From: Sphingobacterium spiritivorum
GTDB taxonomy: Bacteria; Bacteroidota; Bacteroidia; Sphingobacteriales; Sphingobacteriaceae
Assembly: GCF_016725325.1 (NCBI RefSeq)
Contig: NZ_CP068083.1
Coordinates: forward strand, 3,596,001 to 3,660,000
Reading direction: 5' to 3'
DNA: 64,000 nucleotides
How positions within the stretch are numbered: the first letter of the stretch is position 1; every line of letters starts with the position of its first letter. This document shows, piece by piece, positions 55,248-64,000 of the stretch. The notes beneath the pieces were generated by a model. That model was not told the DNA's origin. It was given only the letters and a program-made list of their open reading frames with translations, and made no database searches. The position numbers and the translations under genes are program-made.

Positions 55248-57212
55248 ATGAGCCAACCGGTAGAAGTTTATTCGCTGTTTACGAACTATGATGTCAGCCT
55301 GTTTCGTGCAGGAAAGCTATATAAGCTCTATGAAAAATTCGGATCCCATGTACTTACGGTAAGTCATGTAGAGGGTGTGTATTTTTCCGTCTGGGCTCCA
55401 AATGCCCGTAAGGTATCCGTTATCGGAAACTTTAACGGCTGGAATCCCCATAGCCACAGCTTATTTGTGCGTTGGGACGGTAGCGGAATATGGGAAGGTT
55501 TTATTCCGAAAATAGGAAACGGTGAGGTTTATAAATATCATATAGAAGCAAATTCCGGAGAAATCCTCGAAAAAGGTGATCCCTATGCTTTACAATGGGA
55601 AATACCGCCAAGTACAGCTTCTGTTGTATCGACTAACTGGTATGAGTGGGATGATGAGGACTGGATGCAGAAACGATATGTAAATAACGGACTTAACCAG
55701 CCTTTTTCGGTGTACGAAATGCATTTAGGATCCTGGATGCGTGATCCCCAAGATCCGGCTCGTTTGCTGAATTACAGAGAGATTGCTGATAAGCTGGTTC
55801 CATACATTACAGAATTGGGATTTACCCATGTCGAATTTCTCCCTGTCATGGAGCATCCGTATTACCCTTCTTGGGGGTATCAGATCACCGGTTATTATGC
55901 TGCTTCATCGAGATACGGAAGTTCGCAGGATTTGATGTACCTGATTGAGCAGTTGCATAAAAATGGTATCGGAGTAATTATGGACTGGGTGCCTTCCCAT
56001 TACCCGGGAGATAGTCACGGACTCCACCGTTTTGATGGAACACATCTGTATGAGCATGAAGATCCGCGTAAAGGATTCCATCCGGACTGGAAGTCTCATA
56101 TTTTTAATTACGGCCGAAATGAAGTACGGGCATTTCTGATCAGTAATGCGATTTACTGGCTGGAACGGTTTCACATTGATGGTATACGTGTGGATGCTGT
56201 AGCGTCTATGCTTTACCTGGATTATTCGAGAGAAGAAGGGGAGTGGATCCCGAACGAATTTGGCGGAAGAGAAAATCTGGAAGCTGTAGATTTTCTGAAA
56301 GAATTTAATGAGGCTGTTTACAGCCACTTTCCCGATGTGCAGACCATTGCTGAAGAATCTACCTCCTGGCCAGGTGTCAGCAGACCTACGTATACCGGAG
56401 GTCTGGGGTTTGGGATGAAATGGATGATGGGGTGGATGCATGATACTCTGAGCTATTTTAAAGAAGATCCTGTAAACCGAAAATATCATCACCATAAGAT
56501 GACATTTGCTACAGTATATGCTTATCATGAAAATTTTATGTTGCCACTTTCACATGATGAAGTAGTGCATGGCAAGCAGTCTCTGATTTATAAAATGCCA
56601 GGCGATGAATGGCAGAAATTTGCCAATCTACGTGCATTATATCTGTACATGTTCACATTCAGTGGTACCAAGCTCCTGTTCATGGGAGATGAGTTTGCAC
56701 AGACGCAGGAATGGAATGTAGAGCAGTCGCTGGACTGGCATCTGTTGGATTATGCTCCACATAAGGGAATGAAATCATTTGTAGCAGACCTGAACGCCTT
56801 TTATAAAAATCATTCCGCCTTGTATCAACGCAGTTTTGAGCATTCCGGATTTCATTGGATAGAATTAGGGGATGCAGATCAGTCTGTCTTTGTATATGCT
56901 CGTAAAGGTTATGACGAGGAAGATCAGATTCTTGTTGTCCTGAATCTGACACCAGTGGTCAGACCGGCATTCCGTATAGGTGTGCCATTGGCCGGAGAAT
57001 GGGAGGTTGTTCTCAATTCGGACGACCTTAAATATTTTGGAAGCGGAGCTTCCGTGCATACCACAGCTTCGGAGCACCTTTCCTGGATGGGACAGTTGTA
57101 TTCTATTACAGTTGATCTTCCTCCTTTATGCGGAGTAGCGCTGAAAAGAAAAGCTGTTGTCAAAGATGTTCCAATAGCTAAAATGTTGTCTTCAAGAAGT
57201 CCGGTTGTTTGA
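55248..57212 (+). CDS. glgB: 1,4-alpha-glucan branching enzyme
   Basis: This 654-residue GH13 enzyme introduces alpha-1,6 branches. An N-terminal CBM48-type domain (GVYFSVWAPNARKVSVIGNFN) precedes the catalytic barrel with FLPVMEHPYYPSWGYQ, the nucleophile DGIRVDAVASMLYLDYS, the acid/base TIAEESTSWPGVS, and LSHDEVVHGKQSLI. It lies 18 bases after the GH31 gene and 21 bases before glgA. Confidence 0.97.
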   Translation: MSQPVEVYSLFTNYDVSLFRAGKLYKLYEKFGSHVLTVSHVEGVYFSVWAPNARKVSVIGNFNGWNPHSHSLFVRWDGSGIWEGFIPKIGNGEVYKYHIEANSGEILEKGDPYALQWEIPPSTASVVSTNWYEWDDEDWMQKRYVNNGLNQPFSVYEMHLGSWMRDPQDPARLLNYREIADKLVPYITELGFTHVEFLPVMEHPYYPSWGYQITGYYAASSRYGSSQDLMYLIEQLHKNGIGVIMDWVPSHYPGDSHGLHRFDGTHLYEHEDPRKGFHPDWKSHIFNYGRNEVRAFLISNAIYWLERFHIDGIRVDAVASMLYLDYSREEGEWIPNEFGGRENLEAVDFLKEFNEAVYSHFPDVQTIAEESTSWPGVSRPTYTGGLGFGMKWMMGWMHDTLSYFKEDPVNRKYHHHKMTFATVYAYHENFMLPLSHDEVVHGKQSLIYKMPGDEWQKFANLRALYLYMFTFSGTKLLFMGDEFAQTQEWNVEQSLDWHLLDYAPHKGMKSFVADLNAFYKNHSALYQRSFEHSGFHWIELGDADQSVFVYARKGYDEEDQILVVLNLTPVVRPAFRIGVPLAGEWEVVLNSDDLKYFGSGASVHTTASEHLSWMGQLYSITVDLPPLCGVALKRKAVVKDVPIAKMLSSRSPVV

Positions 57213-57233
57213 TTTTTTTAATTTCTAAAGATT

Positions 57234-58655
57234 ATGATGAATGTTATTCACCTGAGTGTTGAGTGCTATCCTGTGGCCAAAGTAGGAGGGCTGGCGGATG
57301 TGGTGGGAGCATTGCCCAAATACCAGAACCGGTTAGGTATCCATGCGTCTGTGGTCATGCCATGGTATGATAAACCCTTTATTCTGCAACACTCTTTTGC
57401 CGTGATTGCGACAGGTATGTTCGCAATGGGATCTGCAACGATAGCCTATGAGATTTGGAAAGAACAGGACCAGGTGTTGGGGTATGAACTTTATATGATT
57501 CGGATACCGGGATATCTGGACCGTGCAGATGTGTACGGATATGCTGATGAGGGAGAACAGTTTATTGCCTTTCAACATGCATTTCTGGACTGGTTGATTC
57601 AATCTGGTCAGACTCCGGATGTAGTGCATTGCCATGATCATCATGTAGGTCTTATTCCATTTTTGATACAGTGGGGTAATGATTTTGAACGTTTGCGCGA
57701 AGTCAAAACAGTCGTTACTGTGCATAACGGACAATATCAGGGATGGATGAATTGGAATAAAGGTATTCTTTTACCGGCTTTTGATACCTGGAAATGGGGG
57801 CTTCTGGATTGGGATGGACTTATTAATCCCTTGGCAGCAGCTATCAAATGCTGTACAGCATTCACGACTGTTTCCGAGGGATATCTCCGTGAACTATATA
57901 CAGATGCCAATGGGCTGCAGTCACTATTTGCAGATGAATCTGGTAAAGGATATGGCATTGTCAATGGAATTGATACCGAAATCTGGGATCCGCAAACGGA
58001 TCCGGCTGTAAAAGTTCATTTTCAGGCCAGGAATGTAACTTCCGGGAAAAAGGCAAATAAAGAATCTTTTTGTAAAGCCTATGGCTTAGATCCTAAAGTG
58101 CCTTTAATGGTGTTTATAGGCAGGTTTGCAACCGAAAAGGGTGCAGATTTATTAAATGAGATTATTGTTAATTTATTTGAGGTTAAAAACGAAAAATTAA
58201 GTATATTTATTTTAGGTTCCGGCGATCAGGAAATCAGAGCATCGTTAGAAGGATTAACAGGTCATTATGAAGGACGTTTTGCCGCGTTTTTCGGTTATGA
58301 TGAATCTCTTGCACATTGGGTCTATGCATCGGCCGATTTGTTGCTTATGCCATCGCGTGTTGAACCTTGCGGACTTAATCAGTTATATTCACTGCGGTAC
58401 GGTACTGTGCCAGTAGTGAGGGCAATTGGCGGACTCAAGGATACTGTCGTTGATATTACCGCTGAGGACGGTTATGGTATTTCATTCGATGAGGCAACAG
58501 TAGAAAGTGCAATAGAGGGTATAGAACGTGCTATCCTTTTTGCGGAAGACAAAGCCCGGTTCGATAAGAACAGGAAGAAAATAATGTCCCTTGATTTTTC
58601 ATGGGACTCATCGGCTAAAAAATACATTCATTTATATAACCAGATAAATAAATAG
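57234..58655 (+). CDS. glgA: glycogen synthase (GT5)
   Basis: This 473-residue enzyme extends alpha-1,4 glucan from ADP-glucose. It has the N-terminal ADP-binding KVGGLADVVGALPK, VVHCHDHHVGLIPFLI, and a C-terminal donor site LLLMPSRVEPCGLNQLYSLRYG with GGLKDTVVD. The start MMN can be at 57234 or 57237. It sits between glgB and glgC (3-base gap to glgC), a standard arrangement. Confidence 0.96.
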   Translation: MMNVIHLSVECYPVAKVGGLADVVGALPKYQNRLGIHASVVMPWYDKPFILQHSFAVIATGMFAMGSATIAYEIWKEQDQVLGYELYMIRIPGYLDRADVYGYADEGEQFIAFQHAFLDWLIQSGQTPDVVHCHDHHVGLIPFLIQWGNDFERLREVKTVVTVHNGQYQGWMNWNKGILLPAFDTWKWGLLDWDGLINPLAAAIKCCTAFTTVSEGYLRELYTDANGLQSLFADESGKGYGIVNGIDTEIWDPQTDPAVKVHFQARNVTSGKKANKESFCKAYGLDPKVPLMVFIGRFATEKGADLLNEIIVNLFEVKNEKLSIFILGSGDQEIRASLEGLTGHYEGRFAAFFGYDESLAHWVYASADLLLMPSRVEPCGLNQLYSLRYGTVPVVRAIGGLKDTVVDITAEDGYGISFDEATVESAIEGIERAILFAEDKARFDKNRKKIMSLDFSWDSSAKKYIHLYNQINK

Positions 58656-58658
58656 ATT

Positions 58659-59930
58659 ATGTTGCCAAAAGTCGTATCCATAGTATTGGGCGGAGGACGT
58701 GGTACGCGTCTTTTTCCCCTGACCGATGAACGGTCCAAACCAGCTGTTCCGATTGCCGGCAAATATCGCCTGGTAGATATTCCTATTTCGAACTGTCTGA
58801 ATTCAGGATTTATACGGATTTTCGTATTGACCCAGTTTAATTCGGCTTCGCTGAATAAGCATATCAAGAACACATACATTTTTAGCGGCTTTAGCAAAGG
58901 TTTTGTAGATATCCTGGCTGCAGAGCAAACGAATGAAGGTGATCGCTGGTACGAAGGTACTGCCGATGCAGTAAGACGATCTCGCAAGTATTTGCAAAAT
59001 GTAGATTACGATTATGTGCTTATTCTTTCCGGTGACCAGCTTTACCAAATGGATTTTTCGGAGCTCATTGATTTTCACATTCAAAACAAAGGGGAGGTCA
59101 CTCTTGCTACCATTCCGGTATCCAAAAAAGATGCTCCGGGTTTTGGTATACTGAAAGCAAATGAGCGGAATGAAATTACTTCTTTTATTGAAAAACCAAG
59201 TACTGAATTACTTCCGAACTGGACTTCTGAAGTGAGTGATAATATGAAAGCGCAAGGGCGTAATTATCTGGCTTCTATGGGTATTTATGTGTTTTCAAAA
59301 GGAATTCTAAATCAGTTGCTGAATGAAAACCCGGGAATGGACTTCGGTAAGGAAATTATTCCGGACGCCATTGGACAGAAAAATGTTTTAAGCTATCAGT
59401 ATGACGGATACTGGACAGATATCGGTACAATTGATTCTTTCTTCGAAGCTAATATTGGATTGACGGATGACATTCCTTTATTTAATCTCTTTGACAAGAA
59501 CACAATTTTTTCCAGAGCGCGGATGTTGCCTCCTTCCAAGATTTCGGGGACTACGGTGATCAATAGTATCGTAGCGGACGGATGCATAATAGTAGCTGAA
59601 AGTCTGGAGAAATCTGTTATCGGCATACGTTCCAGAATAGGAAAAGGAACCCGGTTACATTCGACCTATATGATGGGCTGTGATTATTATGAACATCTGA
59701 CCGAGGTTATTGAGTTGACAAACACCCAGGCGCCGCCACCTGTAGGAGTTGGTGAGAACTGCCATATTGAAAAAGCTATTCTTGATAAAAACTGTAGGAT
59801 AGGAAATGATGTTTATATAAAAGGAGGTACGCATTTACCGGATGGGGATTTTGATACCTATACTATTCGTGACGGGATTGTAGTGGTAAAGAAAAATGCA
59901 ATAATTCCTCACGGTTTTAAAATAGGATAA
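58659..59930 (+). CDS. glgC: glucose-1-phosphate adenylyltransferase
   Basis: This 423-residue enzyme makes ADP-glucose, the committed step. The pyrophosphorylase motif is LGGGRGTRLFPLTDERSKPAVP, followed by YRLVDIPISNCLNSG, FSGDQLYQMD-like ILSGDQLYQMDF, IEKPS and a C-terminal left-handed beta-helix with IGxx repeats (ILDKNCRIGNDVYIKGG). Allosteric control by sugar phosphates is usual. It starts 3 bases after glgA. Confidence 0.97.
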   Translation: MLPKVVSIVLGGGRGTRLFPLTDERSKPAVPIAGKYRLVDIPISNCLNSGFIRIFVLTQFNSASLNKHIKNTYIFSGFSKGFVDILAAEQTNEGDRWYEGTADAVRRSRKYLQNVDYDYVLILSGDQLYQMDFSELIDFHIQNKGEVTLATIPVSKKDAPGFGILKANERNEITSFIEKPSTELLPNWTSEVSDNMKAQGRNYLASMGIYVFSKGILNQLLNENPGMDFGKEIIPDAIGQKNVLSYQYDGYWTDIGTIDSFFEANIGLTDDIPLFNLFDKNTIFSRARMLPPSKISGTTVINSIVADGCIIVAESLEKSVIGIRSRIGKGTRLHSTYMMGCDYYEHLTEVIELTNTQAPPPVGVGENCHIEKAILDKNCRIGNDVYIKGGTHLPDGDFDTYTIRDGIVVVKKNAIIPHGFKIG

Positions 59931-60002
59931 GGTAACTGGGGAGATTATCCTGAAGTAAGCATAACTTTTTTATACATAAACATTTATAATTAAATACTAC
60001 CT

Positions 60003-60539
60003 ATGATAGATGCTGAAAAAATATTAAAGGAAGAGCAGATGTATTTCGCTAAAGAAATCATCTGCAACATTCCTTGTCATATCGGATATGTCAAAAGATT
60101 CCGCTGGCGATGGATGGCTACACAGCTGAATACTTTTGTATTTATTGCAGAAGTGAATGGTACTATGACGCAATTGATGATGAGATCCTTTGCAAAGGCA
60201 TGTTATGATTATGCTATTCATAATAATAAAGGCTGGCCCAGAGGATTACAGTCCGGAGTTGGCGCTATAGCTATTCTGGTTGGTGATGAGATAACACAAG
60301 ATGGAGCGGCATATTGCATGGCAGACCCCAATGCACATTTCTCTGCTTTTGAAGTTCCGGTAGCGTATCTTAAAAAATATAAGCAGCCTGTTCACTTCAG
60401 AGGAACTCAGATCTGGGGAGCGATATATTACCCGTATTTCTCTGAAATAATCAGGCGTATATGTGGAAAACTTGCTGCCAATCAGCCTCAGGAATCAATG
60501 CCGCCACCATTGCCATCTGCAGATCAGGGACAGCAATAG
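60003..60539 (+). CDS. conserved hypothetical protein at the end of the glycogen operon
   Basis: This 178-residue protein has segments IPCHIGYVKRFRWRWMATQLNT-like start and VGAIAILVGDEITQDGAAYCM, without leader or membrane helices, and a low-complexity Pro/Gln tail from ~162. I cannot name the family. It follows glgC by 72 bases on the same strand and is followed by a terminator, so co-transcription is plausible but unproven. Confidence 0.6.
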   Translation: MIDAEKILKEEQMYFAKEIICNIPCHIGYVKRFRWRWMATQLNTFVFIAEVNGTMTQLMMRSFAKACYDYAIHNNKGWPRGLQSGVGAIAILVGDEITQDGAAYCMADPNAHFSAFEVPVAYLKKYKQPVHFRGTQIWGAIYYPYFSEIIRRICGKLAANQPQESMPPPLPSADQGQQ

Positions 60540-60568
60540 GCTCAGCAGTTTCTGTTTTTGACAGGCAC

Positions 60569-60650
60569 AAAAAAAACGCCATTTCAACCGGGAAAGAATT
60601 CTAAAATATGCGTCTTATTTTAGTAAACTGTTCCGCAGGCCGAGATGGCG
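60569..60650 (-). terminator. long imperfect hairpin with U-tract, terminator for the aminotransferase gene
   Basis: Nested stems CGCCAT/ATGGCG (60577-60582 with 60645-60650), GGAA/TTCC and CTAAAATA/TATTTTAG (60601-60623) make an ~74-base hairpin. On the minus strand it ends in eight T residues, 40 bases after the aminotransferase stop. The size and nested structure are unusual for a plain terminator and could also be a small processed RNA. Confidence 0.6.
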
Positions 60651-60662
60651 AAAAGTTATAAC

Positions 60663-60686
60663 AGGTACTTTTCAGTACCTTTTTTG
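60663..60686 (+). terminator. intrinsic terminator of the glycogen-side unit
   Basis: AGGTACT-TTTC-AGTACCT with six following T residues. It works on the plus strand for the gene at 60003, and lies inside the 3' flank of the minus-strand aminotransferase. Confidence 0.8.
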
Positions 60687-60689
60687 TTT

Positions 60690-61895
60690 TTAGCTAAGTT
60701 TAGATAAAGCTTCCTTAATTCTTCTCAGAGCTTCTTTCAGGTTTTCATCTGAAGCAGCATATGAAAGACGGATATAATTATTGTTTCCGAATGAATCACC
60801 ACCTACTGTAGCGACATGTCCTTCATTTAAAAGATACAATGCCAGATCTGCAGAATTTTGAATAACATTCCCGTTACCGTCTTTTTTTCCAAAGAAAGAA
60901 CTGATTTCAGGGAAGAAGTAAAATGCACCCTGAGGAAGGTTTGTTTTTACTCCCGGAATATCATTCAACAGGTCATACACTAGCTGACGTCTGCGCGCAA
61001 ACGCTTCTTTCATCTTATTCACACTTTCCAGTCCGCCTTCGTAAGCGGCGATACCTGCACGTTGTGAAATAGAACAAGTTCCTGAAGTGGTCTGTCCCTG
61101 CATTTTATCATTAGCTGCAGCTATCTCTTTGTTTGCGGCTATATATCCAAGACGCCATCCGGTCATCGCAAATGCTTTTGAAAAACCGTTGACTACGATT
61201 ACTCTGTCTTTAATGCTCTCAAATTGCGCTATAGATTCGTGCTGATCAACAAAATTAATATGCTCGTAGATTTCATCTGATATAATGTAGATTTCAGGAT
61301 GTTTTTCAAATACCGCTACCAAGCCTGCCAGCTCTTCTTTGCTGTATACTGAACCAGTCGGGTTACATGGAGAAGAGAACATAAATACTTTTGATTTAGG
61401 AGTGATTGCTGCTTCTAACTGGGCAGGGGTAATCTTGAAATCCTGATCAATTTCAGTATCTATAAATACGGATTTTCCTTCGGCTAATACAACCATTTCA
61501 GAGTAAGAAACCCAATATGGAGTAGGGATGATCACCTCATCGCCCGGATTGATCAACGTCAGTAATACATTTGATAGAGATTGTTTAGCCCCTGTAGAAA
61601 CTACAATCTGCGAAATATCATAATCCAGGTTGTTCTCATTTTTCAATTTATTGACAATTGCTTGTCTTAGTTCGGGATATCCCGGAACAGGAGAATAACG
61701 TGTATAGTTTTCGTCAAGAGCTTTTTTAGCAGCTTCTTTAACATTGTCTGGCGTATTGAAATCCGGTTCTCCAACACTTAAACTGATGACATTGACTCCT
61801 TTTGCAGCTAATTCACGACCAAGTTTTGTCATTTTTAGCGTAGCTGATTCGGATAAATTATTAATCCTATCTGATAAAATTGATGTTGTACTCAT
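60690..61895 (-). CDS. class I/II pyridoxal-phosphate aminotransferase (aspartate aminotransferase-like)
   Basis: This 401-residue enzyme belongs to the fold-type I aspartate aminotransferase subfamily (type Ib). It has VISLSVGEPDFNTP, YTRYSPVPGYPELRQAI, FSSPCNPTGSVYS, ISDEIYEHINF and the PLP-lysine motif VNGFSKAFAMTGWRLGY, with the Schiff-base Lys in FSKAF. It transfers amino groups between aspartate (or similar) and 2-oxoglutarate. It is transcribed on the minus strand alone. Confidence 0.93.
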   Translation of the reverse strand: MSTTSILSDRINNLSESATLKMTKLGRELAAKGVNVISLSVGEPDFNTPDNVKEAAKKALDENYTRYSPVPGYPELRQAIVNKLKNENNLDYDISQIVVSTGAKQSLSNVLLTLINPGDEVIIPTPYWVSYSEMVVLAEGKSVFIDTEIDQDFKITPAQLEAAITPKSKVFMFSSPCNPTGSVYSKEELAGLVAVFEKHPEIYIISDEIYEHINFVDQHESIAQFESIKDRVIVVNGFSKAFAMTGWRLGYIAANKEIAAANDKMQGQTTSGTCSISQRAGIAAYEGGLESVNKMKEAFARRRQLVYDLLNDIPGVKTNLPQGAFYFFPEISSFFGKKDGNGNVIQNSADLALYLLNEGHVATVGGDSFGNNNYIRLSYAASDENLKEALRRIKEALSKLS

Positions 61896-62246
61896 GGTAT
61901 CACAAAGATATTATATAGAATGCAAATAATGGGTTAATTTCTTGAAAAAAGAAAAACAAATTCAGGAAATTTTATCAAAATCTATAATTATGAGCTGAAA
62001 CTTAAGAAATATAAAATAACCCGTAGTTTTGTTTTCTCAAAAATGAGAATCAGGACAGCTGATTTTCTGTAAATTTAGCACAGATTCTTTAATCGATAAT
62101 CCTGCAATTTAGTCTAAATCGGTAATTGGTACTTTCAAAGTAAAAAAAACAACTAAGCAATAACAAAGTATAAATTTTTGCTCCCAGAATTTTATTATTC
62201 TATTTTTTAGTTGTTACTTTACTTCTATATTTTTAGATATATAGAT
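61896..62246. other. intergenic region with a small inverted repeat
   Basis: 351 bases between divergent genes. A TTCTCA-AAAA-TGAGAA inverted repeat at 62034-62049 lies about 200 bases before the ArsR-type start. It could be an operator, though ArsR sites usually lie closer. The rest is A/T-rich without clear coding. Confidence 0.35.
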
Positions 62247-62546
62247 ATGGTTGAGTTATTCAAGATTTTATCAAACGAGCACCGTTTACAGATTTTAACA
62301 TGGTTAAAAGAACCTCATAAATATTTTGATGCAGTGGACATTGAACCTGAAGTTAAGGATTACGGTGTTTGTATGAGTGTGATTCAGAAAAAGGCTGGAA
62401 TTTCGCAATCTACAACTTCTACTTATCTCACCTCTATGGTCAACAGTGGTGTCTTAAAGTCCACCAGAGAAGGACAATGGACATATTACAAGCGTAATGA
62501 AGAAAAGATCCAGGAATTAGCAGATTACATAAAGAGTCAACTATGA
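62247..62546 (+). CDS. ArsR-family helix-turn-helix regulator
   Basis: This 99-residue regulator starts at ATG 62247; the frame is open from 62211 but the extra residues are hydrophobic and lack a plausible start signal. It has VELFKILSNEHRLQILTWL and the recognition-helix region GISQSTTSTYLTSMVNSGVL with TREGQWTYYKRN. The metal-sensing ELCVCDL motif of classic ArsR proteins is absent, so the signal may not be a metal. It precedes the LLM oxidoreductase by 157 bases on the same strand. Confidence 0.9.
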   Translation: MVELFKILSNEHRLQILTWLKEPHKYFDAVDIEPEVKDYGVCMSVIQKKAGISQSTTSTYLTSMVNSGVLKSTREGQWTYYKRNEEKIQELADYIKSQL

Positions 62547-62703
62547 TTTATGGGCTATTGCTGCTATGCTTGTTTTAAGGGAACTAACTAACTCTTAATG
62601 AAGACCATAATAGACATCTAAATAGAGACAAATATTTTTTTAGCTAATAATATCTAAAATTCTAAATATCTAAAATTTTAAAAACAATATAAATTATCAT
62701 AAT

Positions 62704-63681
62704 ATGGAAACATCTAATTTTAAAGACCACCTTGCTTTTAATCGCTTGTACTCACCAAATAAACTAACGATAGGAATATTTCTCCCTCTCCGTATTTATT
62801 CAGGAAATTTAAATGATTTTGCAGCTCATATAAGCCTTATTCAACAAATGGATGAAAAAGGATTCGGAGCTATTTGGGTACGCGATATTCCACTGTTTGA
62901 TCCTCATTTTGGTGATGTAGGACAAGTCTATGATCCGTTCACATATTTGTCATATATCGCTGGCGTAACAAAAAATATAATACTAGGGACTGGTAGTATT
63001 ATTTTACCATTTTGGCACCCAATTTCTTTGGCCAAAGTTAGTTCTTCAATAGATCAACTGTCTGGTAACAGGCTAGTTCTTGGAGTTGGATCGGGAGATC
63101 GAGCAATAGAATTTCCTGCATTTGGAATACCTTTCGAAAGCAGAGGTGAGCGATTTAGACAAGTTTTAGAAGAGTTCCGTCAATTAAGTCAAACGACTTT
63201 TCCAAAAATAGATTCCAGCTTAACATCAATGAACGGAGTTGATCTGTTACCTAAGCCTGTAACTAAACAGATTCCAACATTAATTACAGGAGCAAGTCAG
63301 CAACCGTTAGAATGGATTGCTAAAAATGGAGATGGCTGGATGACTTATCCCGGATCGACAACAACTAAAAATGACACATTAAAACTTGCTGATAAAATAA
63401 CTGCATGGAGAAATCTTATTCCTAACAAACACTTTAAACCGCACATGACGAATGAATGGATAGAATTATCTGAAGATCCCTATTTTCCAAGGACGCCGTT
63501 AAATGGCGGTTTTGTATTAAAGACCGGAAGGTTAGGACTTATTGAATTACTGAATGAATGGCAACATGCAGGTGTAAATCATGCTGCTTTAGGCATTCAA
63601 TTCAGTAAGCGTCCTTTACAAGATGTTGTAGAAGAACTGGCAGAAGAAGTTTTACCATATTTTCCAACACTTTTGAAGTAA
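62704..63681 (+). CDS. LLM-class (luciferase-like) flavin oxidoreductase
   Basis: This 325-residue flavin-dependent enzyme belongs to the bacterial luciferase-like family. It has LTIGIFLPLRIYSG, GFGAIWVRDIPLFDPHFGD, TGSIILPFWHPISLAKV, DQLSGNRLVLGVGSGDRAIEF, and ENGDGWMTYPG-like AKNGDGWMTYPG. The subclass resembles the TIGR03571-type, often a monooxygenase or reductase of small molecules. The ArsR-type regulator immediately upstream probably controls it. Substrate unknown. Confidence 0.9.
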   Translation: METSNFKDHLAFNRLYSPNKLTIGIFLPLRIYSGNLNDFAAHISLIQQMDEKGFGAIWVRDIPLFDPHFGDVGQVYDPFTYLSYIAGVTKNIILGTGSIILPFWHPISLAKVSSSIDQLSGNRLVLGVGSGDRAIEFPAFGIPFESRGERFRQVLEEFRQLSQTTFPKIDSSLTSMNGVDLLPKPVTKQIPTLITGASQQPLEWIAKNGDGWMTYPGSTTTKNDTLKLADKITAWRNLIPNKHFKPHMTNEWIELSEDPYFPRTPLNGGFVLKTGRLGLIELLNEWQHAGVNHAALGIQFSKRPLQDVVEELAEEVLPYFPTLLK

Positions 63682-63900
63682 AATATAGAAGGTGAAGTAT
63701 TATCTGTAAACAAAAACAAACTAAATTATTGGAAACGATATTTAATATTAATTTGGGTAATTATTATCATACTTTTATAAATTGAAATATCTAAAAGGTA
63801 CCCAAACTAACTTCATTGGTGGTCTAGGGGAAACTTTAGCTAAAAAATGGTTGAGCAAAACTGAAATCGGAAGACTACATTTTTAATAAAAAAATCTTAA
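63682..63900. other. A/T-rich intergenic region before the CDF transporter
   Basis: 219 bases with no open frame of note. An A/T-rich leader precedes the ATG at 63901. Nothing further recognisable. Confidence 0.4.
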
Positions 63901-64000
63901 ATGATGTCCAGAGAAAAGAGATTAGTACTTCTATCCTTGCTGACGGGTCTTGTGCTGATGCTGATAAAGTTTACCGCTTATCTAATTACAGATTCGAATG
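63901..64000 (+). CDS. cation diffusion facilitator transporter, N-terminal start only
   Basis: Only the first 33 codons lie in the window. They read MMSREKRLVLLSLLTG, followed by a hydrophobic segment and a polar AYLITDSN. The pattern of a first membrane helix followed by ITDSN is that of CDF (FieF/CzcD-like) metal exporters. The rest of the gene is beyond the window edge, so the assignment is provisional. Confidence 0.6.
   Translation, partial: MMSREKRLVLLSLLTGLVLMLIKFTAYLITDSN

Overview
The window looks like a chromosome segment from a Sphingobacterium-like member of the Bacteroidota (family Sphingobacteriaceae). The evidence is a SusC/SusD pair, a type IX secretion (T9SS) substrate with a gliding-motility-type C-terminus and its PorP/SprF partner, lineage-typical families (DUF2851, DUF4199, YARHG, NVGIGT-repeat secreted proteins), and promoter-like sites of the Bacteroidota form TTTG / TAnnTTTG instead of -35/-10 boxes. 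The species call is inference. There is no rRNA, CRISPR array, complete prophage or insertion sequence.

Layout. 1-3.9 kb: the end of a Sus-type nutrient uptake locus (SusC tail, SusD, TlpA-like thioredoxin) and a lipoprotein. 4.08-20.67 kb: the most unusual part, an uninterrupted run of plus-strand genes. It encodes an Asp/Asn beta-hydroxylase-like oxygenase, a sulfotransferase, an APS kinase, a PhyH-type oxygenase and an HExxH protein; then a leaderless periplasmic-binding-fold protein, a formyltransferase-like enzyme and three tandem tail-collar (microcystin-dependent-protein-like) proteins; then a Tat-targeted phosphoesterase-like protein that has lost its metal ligands, a ~2170-residue T9SS adhesin (11 SprB-type and 9 MBG-type repeats) and a PorP/SprF-like membrane protein. 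I propose this as a surface-protein modification and display cassette. 20.77-21.74 kb: a block of alternating long and short intergenic repeats.

22-29 kb: mixed accessory and housekeeping genes (a secreted DUF4836-like protein, an AraC regulator, an NVGIGT protein, methionine aminopeptidase, HEAT and LRR-like proteins, a GH29 fucosidase). 29.5-36.2 kb: an A/T-rich accessory stretch ending at tRNA-Lys(UUU), with a papain-like secreted protease, a tandem copy broken by two stop codons, a DUF2262-like protein, a methyltransferase with a small companion, and a gene remnant.

36.2-51 kb: core genes. These are prmC, ribD, DUF2851, a PspC-like protein, an ankyrin protein, a probable small RNA with its own promoter and terminator, ubiX, a dihydroorotase homologue lacking metal ligands, two glycosyltransferases, an MBL-fold hydrolase, a 50-residue membrane protein, ispD, queA and a MacB/FtsX-type permease. 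51-60.5 kb: membrane and lipoprotein genes, then a glycogen operon (GH31 glucosidase, glgB, glgA, glgC, a conserved unknown). 60.5-64 kb: an aminotransferase, an ArsR-type regulator with an LLM-class oxidoreductase, and the start of a cation diffusion facilitator cut by the window edge.
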